Shown here piece after piece: positions 1 to 4,971 of a stretch of DNA of 6,211 bases. The translations under genes were made by a program, and so were the position numbers. The notes beneath the pieces were generated by a model, which did not search any database, was not told where the DNA came from, and worked only from the letters and a program-made list of their open reading frames with translations. Source of the DNA: Bacteroidales bacterium (GTDB lineage Bacteria > Bacteroidota > Bacteroidia > Bacteroidales > F082); the NCBI GenBank assembly GCA_020853175.1, contig JADYZK010000189.1:1-6211 (forward strand), written 5' to 3'. Each line of letters starts with the position of its first letter. The stretch's first letter is position 1.

Positions 1-24
1 ATGTGAGACAGTGCATTGTTAGCA
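1..24 (-). repeat. Truncated attC-like half-site ending in GTTAGCA
   Basis: Bases 15-24 read ATTGTTAGCA, the same ten bases that close the inverted repeat at 880-944 (935-944). On the minus strand both read TGCTAACAAT, which resembles the RYYYAAC box plus spacer that opens many integron attC sites. The site lies downstream of the lipoprotein gene on the minus strand, where a cassette's own recombination site would be expected. Its other half would lie left of base 1, so the fold cannot be tested here. The element call is inference; the 10-bp identity is seen. Confidence 0.35.
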
Positions 25-221
25 CCATATTTATTGCCCGAACAGGGGACCCTAAGTGGTTGAATTTGTTCGGTCATGTCATACTTGCTCGGACATTTCC
101 GGTCAAGCTCATTTGCCATCTTCGAAGACTTTTGAAAACCATTATTTTATATCAGCCAAACCCAGAGCGGAAACTTGAGGGCGGATGCCCCAATTTTCGT
201 CAAACCCGCCAGAGTCAGTAT
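25..221. other. Gene-free spacer downstream of the lipoprotein
   Basis: No convincing gene lies here. Open frames across it have no recognisable protein features. There is a short perfect GGGC/GCCC hairpin at 179-190 with a 4-base loop, but no T-run follows on either strand, so it is not called a terminator. The spacer is somewhat more GC-balanced than the flanking lipoprotein gene. If the minus-strand genes are cassettes, this is the 3' untranslated part of the lipoprotein cassette. Confidence 0.5.
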
Positions 222-851
222 TTATTCAATTTTAATCGCTTCATCAAATTTACCTTTATTTCCATACATCCCTAAATTGTCATTCGATTCCAAGATGTAA
301 TATTCTCCATTTTCATTGTCGTCTTGATATTTGGTTTTCCCTTTCTGGGTTGACTCTATCATTTCACGTTCCATGGTACTTCCATCCTTGAAGGTAATCC
401 TCATCATTAGCTTTCCGTCAGCATTTTTGTAAAGAATCAATGCCGCTCCCATTAAACTTTTTTCACTTCTCCATTTACCTAAAACCTCACTATCTATGTT
501 TGCCGTTTTAGATGTCTCATTGTCTTCGATTGTAGTTGAACCGATGATCTCGACTTTTAAGTTCGGTGTGAAATGGGTAGTTGCCCATGCCATTCCACTT
601 GTCATACCTGGTATATTATAAAAAATCCAAAGTTTGTCGTACTTTTTTCTGTCTTTACGAATTTTTAAGGCAATTTCTTTTAGGATTTTTTCGTCAATTT
701 TCTTATTGAGTTTAACCTCAACATTATTTTTGTTCAAAGCTTCATTTGGTTCTTCTTTTATTATTTCCCATTTAACATCGTCCGGAATGTTTGAACCTCC
801 ACCGCAAGATGTTAATAATAAAACTGTCAAAATGTAGAAAAAACTTTTCAT
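222..851 (-). CDS. Small putative lipoprotein, two-part, lipocalin-like C-terminal half
   Basis: A 209-residue protein starting at ATG 849-851. Residues 1-15 form a short type II signal peptide, and the lipobox L-T-S-C puts the lipidated cysteine at position 16, followed by GGGSN. It should therefore be anchored in a membrane facing the periplasm or cell exterior. Residues about 25-105 form one module (basic helix near 55-72, then IFYNIPGM at 77-83 and WATTHF at 89-94). Residues about 123-209 look like a small beta-barrel or lipocalin-like domain: LGKW at 124-127, FKDGS at 154-158, EYYIL at 183-187, and a final GMYGNKGKF. I do not recognise a named family and infer no ligand. The start sits 28 bp after the inverted repeat at 880-944 with no Shine-Dalgarno sequence. 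The gene is AT-rich and monocistronic in appearance. The lipoprotein call is firm; the domain reading is tentative. Confidence 0.85.
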   Translation of the reverse strand: MKSFFYILTVLLLTSCGGGSNIPDDVKWEIIKEEPNEALNKNNVEVKLNKKIDEKILKEIALKIRKDRKKYDKLWIFYNIPGMTSGMAWATTHFTPNLKVEIIGSTTIEDNETSKTANIDSEVLGKWRSEKSLMGAALILYKNADGKLMMRITFKDGSTMEREMIESTQKGKTKYQDDNENGEYYILESNDNLGMYGNKGKFDEAIKIE

Positions 852-879
852 GATTTTTAATTTTTGTTACTCAACCTGG

Positions 880-944
880 TGCTAACCTTCCGCTTCCCGA
901 ATTTGCGACGTTTAGGCAGCCTTTTTGAGAAGCGATTGTTAGCA
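880..944 (-). repeat. 65-bp inverted repeat resembling an integron attC site
   Basis: On the plus strand the element opens with TGCTAAC (880-886), a 5-base spacer and GCTTC (892-896). It closes with GAAGC (929-933), a 4-base spacer and GTTAGCA (938-944). Both arm pairs are perfectly complementary, with unequal spacers and an unpaired centre of about 32 bases. That is the R''-spacer-L''...L'-spacer-R' plan of attC sites. Read on the minus strand it begins TGCTAACAATCGCTTC, like the TAACAA openings of known attC sites. It lies between two minus-strand genes, 96 bp after the nuclease stop and 28 bp before the lipoprotein start, as expected for a cassette junction. The R box departs from strict GTTRRRY. 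Alternatives are a bidirectional hairpin or another palindromic repeat family. Confidence 0.45.
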
Positions 945-988
945 ATTTGATTTTAACATTTAATTTATATTTTCCGAAAATCAATATT

Positions 989-1037
989 GTTACGTTTGAA
1001 ATCTGGTAAAATGTTAAGTTGGATTTCTGGTAATGTT
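989..1037. repeat. Imperfect tandem repeat, two units of about 24 bp
   Basis: Two adjacent units starting at 989 and 1013 share the pattern GTTA-GTT-GA--TCTGGTAA followed by TGTT. The second unit ends at the stop codon of the nuclease gene (1040-1042). The units differ at several positions, so the duplication is old or the match is partly chance in AT-rich DNA. No function is inferred. Confidence 0.4.
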
Positions 1038-1039
1038 GA

Positions 1040-2389
1040 TTAAACATCATCAAATTTTTGAATTATGTCTTGTGCTGAAATATTATTTCCCAAGCTGATT
1101 ATTGCATCAATAATTTCAGATATGGGCAATTGGTCTTTTATTTTATATGCTAATAAATGAAGCAAAGCTTCAGAGCTTAGAAGAGAGAAACGTTTAATAT
1201 CAGTCTTCCAGGTTATTTCATTAATGAAACTGTCAAAGCCTGGTTTGAAGGAGTTGCTAATAATTAAGAAACCTATTTTATTAATACCCTCTTTTTTAAG
1301 TTTAGGACAATGATGTGAAATGTATTCTCGAATAGCTCTTTCGTCACTCGCACTCAGCATATAACCATTTGCATAAGCCTTTGCGTCAATAACAAAGGCA
1401 ACATTACCTTCTTTGTTTATAGCTATTAAGTCCGGTTCTCTTCCAGTTCCTTGACCTAATTCCTGTACATAAAACCCGAGTTGTTTAAACAATTCACAAA
1501 CAGCTTTTTCAAACCTTCTACCCTTACCAGAACTACTAGATTCGGTTTCGCTACCTAAATCAATAAGTTTTGCCGTTATAGGAGGGATGAAATCAAAAAT
1601 ATTAAAGCTTGCCTTTTTTAATACAGAAATGGTTTGACCACCTTCAATATCAGCAAGTTTTTCATCTTTCGACTTACTATGCTGTTTGGGGTAAGCTGTA
1701 ACTGTCCTGAAATTCCAAAACGAATGTTCGGCTTCCCAATTATTTATTGCTCGACCAGTATGAATTGAAAGAATATTTTTAATTTCTTCATTAAGATGGT
1801 AAAAAGTTTGATAAGCATCTTTCTGTGATGGCTGTTCAGTCCACAACCCAATGTCTGTGAATGAAACAATTATAGAGCTATACATTATGGGCCATTTCTG
1901 ATAATTTTGTATTTGCCAAAAATAGGAAAGGAAGTAGCAAACAGAAGCTGGGTTAGGAGCTTTACGTTTATCTGGTGCTTGGCTGAATATATTAGAAGTG
2001 TATTTATCCATTGCATCTATTTTATTCAAAGCATCAGATAAGTCTTTCGGTTCAATTACACAATCTCTTAATAATTTGGCTAGATTGTTTTGTTGCACTT
2101 CTGTCTCGCTTGTTTTGAGCAAAAGGTTAAAGAACATCTGACCTTTTATAGAAGTGAAGCCCCAAAGGTTGTTTTTTTTATTGAAACTGTCAATATTTGT
2201 TTTAAATTCGGCTATATCTATTTTCCCAATTACAAAATCATCTATAATTATTTTTAGTGTGTATATTGCTTCCAATCTTTTCTCATCAATATTGTCCAAC
2301 ACATTGCCTTTGGTATCTTGTACCATTTTATTATCGGAAATGTATTTTTCCCATATTGAAACGATTTGCTTTTTTATTGTGTCTTGCAT
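1040..2389 (-). CDS. FokI-type restriction endonuclease (PD-(D/E)XK), no methylase alongside
   Basis: A 449-residue protein from ATG 2387-2389. Residues about 288-449 closely follow the cleavage domain of FokI: a helix GRRFEKAVCELF (290-301), then GREPD with Asp320, then VIDAKAY with Asp335 and Lys337. These match FokI's Asp450, Asp467 and Lys469 order and spacing, including FokI's D-T-K-A-Y-S-G-G-Y versus D-A-K-A-Y-A-N-G-Y here. The FLIIS strand (374-378) and the C-terminal helix ending IIQKFDDV also correspond. Residues 1-280 are not recognised; they are probably the target-recognition part and carry an aromatic stretch CYFLSYFW (151-158). Expected activity is metal-dependent double-strand DNA cleavage, probably on dimerisation; specificity cannot be read. 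An in-frame TTG at 2444-2446 would add 19 residues, but it falls in a G-run and coincides with a candidate -33 promoter box, so the internal ATG is preferred. No modification gene lies in the window. Confidence 0.85.
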   Translation of the reverse strand: MQDTIKKQIVSIWEKYISDNKMVQDTKGNVLDNIDEKRLEAIYTLKIIIDDFVIGKIDIAEFKTNIDSFNKKNNLWGFTSIKGQMFFNLLLKTSETEVQQNNLAKLLRDCVIEPKDLSDALNKIDAMDKYTSNIFSQAPDKRKAPNPASVCYFLSYFWQIQNYQKWPIMYSSIIVSFTDIGLWTEQPSQKDAYQTFYHLNEEIKNILSIHTGRAINNWEAEHSFWNFRTVTAYPKQHSKSKDEKLADIEGGQTISVLKKASFNIFDFIPPITAKLIDLGSETESSSSGKGRRFEKAVCELFKQLGFYVQELGQGTGREPDLIAINKEGNVAFVIDAKAYANGYMLSASDERAIREYISHHCPKLKKEGINKIGFLIISNSFKPGFDSFINEITWKTDIKRFSLLSSEALLHLLAYKIKDQLPISEIIDAIISLGNNISAQDIIQKFDDV

Positions 2390-2416
2390 GTTATATAATT
2401 TGACAGCATTTTTAAT

Positions 2417-2446
2417 CTTATTTATCAGATTTTTCCGGGGGGGCAA
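2417..2446 (-). promoter_or_regulatory. Candidate Bacteroidota-type promoter for the nuclease gene
   Basis: On the minus strand, TTG (2446-2444) is followed by exactly 19 bases and then TAAATAAG (2424-2417). The Bacteroidota primary-sigma consensus is TTTG or TTG at -33 and TAnnTTTG at -7, so the -7 box matches TA, T and G but misses two positions. Transcription would begin near 2410, leaving a leader of about 20 bases before ATG 2389. This placement supports the ATG over the upstream TTG. It is a pattern match only. Confidence 0.35.
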
Positions 2447-2494
2447 ACCTCCGGAATAATACCAACATTTTGGGGGTCAAAGTTTCCGGAATAA
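2439..2494 (+). repeat. Paired GGGGG-CAAA-CCGGAATAA boxes
   Basis: Two direct copies of a box lie upstream of the nuclease: GGGGGCAAACCTCCGGAAT from 2439 and GGGGGTCAAAGTTTCCGGAAT from 2472, both running into CCGGAATAA (2451-2459 and 2486-2494). They share the CCGGAAT core and orientation with the box array at 2800-2985. Such CCGGAAT-cored repeats resemble the multiple terminal repeats of IS21-family elements in Bacteroidota, from memory and not by comparison here. No transposase gene accompanies them. They may be scars of a lost element. Confidence 0.4.
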
Positions 2495-2501
2495 ACAGTC
2501 A

Positions 2502-2566
2502 GTTGCGTAAAACCAGCCGGATAAGTTGGCTTATCGGAACGCCTGGATACCATTTGTTTACACAAC
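2502..2566 (-). repeat. Inverted repeat with inner hairpin at the head of repeat copy A
   Basis: GTTGCGTAAA (2502-2511) is complementary to TTTACACAAC (2557-2566) except for one position, which becomes a G-U pair if the minus strand is transcribed. Inside it, CCGGATAAG (2517-2525) and CTTATCGG (2530-2537) form an 8-bp stem with one bulged G and a TTGG loop. The element is 65 bp, the same length as the attC-like site at 880-944, and also sits between minus-strand genes. In copy B only the outer arms survive (4563-4570 with 4620-4627). It may be an attC-like site or a structured RNA; the sequence alone does not decide. Confidence 0.45.
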
Positions 2567-2731
2567 AGTTACGTGTATCGATTCAGACGGGTTGGATGCA
2601 CGCAATGGATGGAATCAAAATGAATGGGAGTTGACGGTTCATTAGGTTGGTGGTTAACCATATAAAGATAAGCTGCAATTTCAAATTTCCAAAGAGCCCG
2701 GTGGGATTTTTATGTTGCCCAACTTTTGTTG
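2502..2731 (+). repeat. Interspersed repeat, copy A (about 230 bp)
   Basis: This aligns almost without gaps to copy B at 4563-4792. Shared anchors are GTTGCGTAAAAC (2502 and 4563), GGATAAGTTGG, GAACGC/CAACGC, TACACA or its variant, GTTAC, AAAG-TAAGC (2664 and 4726) and TTTCAAATT-CCAAA. Anchor distances agree within one or two bases over the whole length. Divergence is substantial but co-linear. Both copies lie in the same orientation and bracket the AlbA/ATPase gene. Neither carries an intact recognisable coding frame, because stops interrupt the candidate frames. It could be a decayed non-autonomous element or a duplicated intergenic segment. Confidence 0.6.
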
Positions 2732-2799
2732 AAAAAAAAGATATTTCACCGCCTCATTCCCAAGTGTTTGGGTTGTTTTCAGGGGTGAAGACATCTATA

Positions 2800-2985
2800 T
2801 GTCACTTATCACCAAAAGTGCACCACCATTTTATGCCTGTCTTTTATTCCAAATTCAATCTGAAAAAGTGTTCTGTATGCTCCGGAAAAATGACTGATTT
2901 TGAGCCACAGGTTGCTGCTCACTTTCTCCGGTAATGATTATTCACTTTGCGCCGGAATGTGCAATTTCAGTGCATTGTACCGCTT
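2800..2985 (+). repeat. Degenerate array of about 23-bp boxes, core TCACTTTnnnCCGGAAT
   Basis: The CC of the core, sometimes degraded, recurs at 2812, 2836, 2859, 2882, 2905, 2928, 2952 and 2980, giving steps of 24, 23, 23, 23, 23, 24 and 28 bases. The best units are TCACTTTCTCCGGTAAT (2919) and TCACTTTGCGCCGGAAT (2942). Weaker ones begin TCACTTATCACC (2802), TCTGTATGCTCCGGAA (2872) and TGATTTTGAGCC (2895). All are in one orientation. Multiple subterminal repeats of this kind are known at IS21-family ends, where they bind transposase, so a solo IS end is the likeliest explanation. No transposase is present. The array lies just downstream of the AlbA/ATPase stop codon. Confidence 0.45.
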
Positions 2986-3013
2986 TTAGATATTGGCGGT
3001 TAACGGTTGCTTC

Positions 3014-4462
3014 CTAATCAACCGCCTCATTTAGCTGGGTTGGCAAGGAAGAATTGTTAGCCGATGGTAATTTTTTTATCCATGTACTATTACGACCCTT
3101 TTTAGTTGGATCGGGATTCATTAGAATTAATCCTTTTTCCTGCATCCTATAGAAAATAGTTTTCATATTATCTGAGGTCTTTACACCTGTCAACTCTCTA
3201 GCTGTACTATTGTGGATTTCATCATGCGTCTCAAGGTATTCCATCACGATTTTCTCAGGAGATGCTAATGGTTCATGACTAATAGTGGCTAATACTGCAT
3301 TTTCAAGTTCTATAATTGTTGGTTTTTTCAACCTTAAATCGGTTGTTTCGTTAAATGCCGTATTTAATCCTTCGCCAACATCTTTATTTGGCGGATTTGG
3401 AAATTTATTTACAAGACGAACGAGATTTCCGTTTCTTGCAAATTGCTCGTTCAATATATTCGCTTCAGTTACGTGGCCGGGCAAAGAACCCGGACTCAAA
3501 ATCTCAACCCGATTATCAAAAACCCTAATATGTATGTCCGAAGCAATACTGTAATCTCGATGCAGTACTGCATTAGTTACAATTTCATGTAATGCCTTAT
3601 TGGGATAAGTCAGCTCCTCAAGGCCAGTTTCTCTTAATACTTTCTCATTTTCTATGATTGCTTTAGTTTTTTCTACAGCCTCATAGATTTGTTTGTAAAT
3701 ACAGCCTTCAATCGAAATAGGATCAAAAACAAGTGTTTCACGAGTACCTTCATTTGCTTTAGTTTTATATCGATATATCTTAATGCCACTCTGTTTGGGT
3801 AAAGCAGCTTGTGGTATATCAGAAAATAGTAGAGTTGCAGCAACTGTAGGCAGACCGTTCCGGATCAATAGTTGCTTCTTTAACCAAGGGAAAGGCTCTA
3901 TAGTTGGTACAACTTCAATCATGAACTCATAGATTACTAGTGAGTCAGAAACAACATCAACAGGAATATTTAATGGGACATCTTCAAAACTCGCAAGACC
4001 TTTATCAAGTTCAAGTCTCCTGAGTTCTTCGTTTGTTGTAAGTTTTAAGTTTTGCGCGGATCGCCTTTTGTAAATTGCATCATTTGATGCTTTAACAATA
4101 TGTAGTGTTTTTTTTATCGAAGCTTGCAAAACATATCCTTTTGAATTGGGGTGAGCCAAAAAAGTGTAAGAATAATAGTCTCCAACAGGAAATAATTTTT
4201 CAAAGATTTGAATGTGTCCATTTGCTTCTTCTTCATCAGAAAACCCTCTCCATTCTCTAGATAAAGTGCCATTAATCTCAGTTTCATCAATGCCAATATA
4301 AAGTTCGCCACCTACAGCATTTGAAAATGCAGAAATCGTTTTTGTTAGACTTGCTGGAGAAATATCTTTAGATTTTAAATCGTTAAAATGATTCTCATTT
4401 ATGGCAAGAATCTTTTCTTTTTGTTCATCTGATATTGCAATTGTTTGAATCATTTTTGTCAT
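3014..4462 (-). CDS. AlbA_2 (Schlafen-like) domain protein with GHKL-type ATPase region and C-terminal winged helix
   Basis: A 482-residue protein from ATG 4460-4462; ATG 4451-4453 is a possible alternative start. Residues about 24-145 form an AlbA_2 (Schlafen-type nucleic-acid-binding) domain: HFNDLKSKD (25-33), ISAFSNAVGGELYIGID (43-59), WRGF (71-74), YKRRSAQNL (131-139). Residues about 285-375 match the HATPase_c_4 region of this family, with ALHEIVTNAVLHRDY (290-304) supplying the N-box Glu293 and Asn297, VEILSPGSLP (319-328) and GEGLNTAF (363-370). Residues about 400-465 look like a winged helix. The family (COG2865-like) is usually annotated as a transcriptional regulator or ATP-binding protein and is common in accessory and defence islands. 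Length is normal and the frame intact. The gene is AT-rich, stands alone between repeat blocks, and is bracketed by repeat copies A and B. Biological role unknown. Confidence 0.85.
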   Translation of the reverse strand: MTKMIQTIAISDEQKEKILAINENHFNDLKSKDISPASLTKTISAFSNAVGGELYIGIDETEINGTLSREWRGFSDEEEANGHIQIFEKLFPVGDYYSYTFLAHPNSKGYVLQASIKKTLHIVKASNDAIYKRRSAQNLKLTTNEELRRLELDKGLASFEDVPLNIPVDVVSDSLVIYEFMIEVVPTIEPFPWLKKQLLIRNGLPTVAATLLFSDIPQAALPKQSGIKIYRYKTKANEGTRETLVFDPISIEGCIYKQIYEAVEKTKAIIENEKVLRETGLEELTYPNKALHEIVTNAVLHRDYSIASDIHIRVFDNRVEILSPGSLPGHVTEANILNEQFARNGNLVRLVNKFPNPPNKDVGEGLNTAFNETTDLRLKKPTIIELENAVLATISHEPLASPEKIVMEYLETHDEIHNSTARELTGVKTSDNMKTIFYRMQEKGLILMNPDPTKKGRNSTWIKKLPSANNSSLPTQLNEAVD

Positions 4463-4562
4463 TTTTTTGAGTTATAGCCAACTTTGGTTTGCCGTCACCT
4501 CCCTCCATATAGCCCCAATTGCGTGGAAACCCGCTTCTTCACCACCTGTCCTTTAACCACCT
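4463..4562. other. Leader of the AlbA/ATPase gene with short repeats
   Basis: This 100-bp stretch lies upstream of the minus-strand ATG 4462. It holds two copies of ACCACCTGT (4541-4549 and 4556-4564) and, near 4519, TTGCGTGGAAACC, a degenerate echo of the TTGCGTAAAAC head of repeat copies A and B. No TTG/TAnnTTTG promoter pair with good spacing was found on the minus strand, so transcription probably starts farther upstream or from an unrecognised promoter. Confidence 0.35.
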
Positions 4563-4792
4563 GTTGCGTAAAACAAGCTGGATAAGTTGGTTTGCCGCAA
4601 CGCTTTGAAACCATCGGAGTACACAGCCGTTACAAAAACCAAACCAATCTGGCTGGTTTCACACAATTGAACATACCGACAAATGAAGGGAAACTTCGTT
4701 TCATCTTCATTGGGGTTATCCTGACAAAGTTAAGCCAACGTTTCAAATTCCCAAATCCAAAAGCCACTTTTACTTTACCCCAACCTTTTTGA
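4563..4792 (+). repeat. Interspersed repeat, copy B (about 230 bp)
   Basis: This is the second, diverged copy of the element at 2502-2731, in the same orientation. Its outer inverted arms are GTTGCGTA (4563-4570) and TACACAGC (4620-4627), weaker than in copy A, and the inner hairpin is lost. A 66-codon open frame (4592-4792) fits inside it. The corresponding frame of copy A aligns over the last third (for example FKFP followed at a distance by P-F) but is broken upstream, so I do not call a gene. Recombination between A and B would delete the AlbA/ATPase gene. Confidence 0.6.
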
Positions 4793-4971
4793 TGCCGCAG
4801 GTTATAGTCTCAGGGTACATTCTGCCAGAACCGGGCAATCAAAAAAACACATCCTCCCCAATCCCCAACGAATCCTAGCCCAACCGCCCCACCTGCTACA
4901 ACCTCCGGCAATAACCTATTCCCCGCCCACACCTTTGTTGCACATCGTCACTCAAAACCAACCGTGCAACA
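4793..4971 (+). other. C-rich, G-poor spacer and 5' region of the VIT/VWA gene
   Basis: No gene is seen. From about 4848 to 4935 the plus strand is strikingly rich in C and A and poor in G, with runs such as CCTCCCC and CGCCCC. The region marks the change from AT-rich island DNA to GC-rich chromosome. A promoter for the plus-strand gene must lie here or in repeat B, but no convincing -33/-7 pair was identified. Bases just before ATG 4972 contain no Shine-Dalgarno sequence, as is usual in Bacteroidota. Confidence 0.5.

Noticed and set aside
3..275. A 90-codon plus-strand open frame at the left edge.
   Set aside because: It overlaps the 3' end of the lipoprotein gene, has no recognisable domain or start signal and spans an apparent recombination-site half.
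2647..2934. A 95-codon plus-strand frame between the nuclease and AlbA genes.
   Set aside because: It runs from repeat copy A through the 23-bp box array, so its sequence is explained by repeats. The cysteine content is not arranged as a zinc-binding site.
2800..2985. The 23-bp periodic array as a CRISPR.
   Set aside because: The period is too short for repeat plus spacer, the units are degenerate along their whole length, and no cas gene is present.
3004..3024. A CGGTTG/CAACCG hairpin over the AlbA gene's stop codon as a terminator.
   Set aside because: The 6-bp stem has a 9-base loop and no T-run on either side in the direction of transcription.
1040..4462. Nuclease and AlbA/ATPase genes as one two-gene defence operon.
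   Set aside because: They are separated by more than 600 bp of repeats, and the nuclease has its own candidate promoter.
4592..4792. A 66-codon plus-strand frame inside repeat copy B.
   Set aside because: The equivalent frame in copy A is interrupted upstream, the composition is that of the repeat, and no start signal is visible. It is probably a chance frame.
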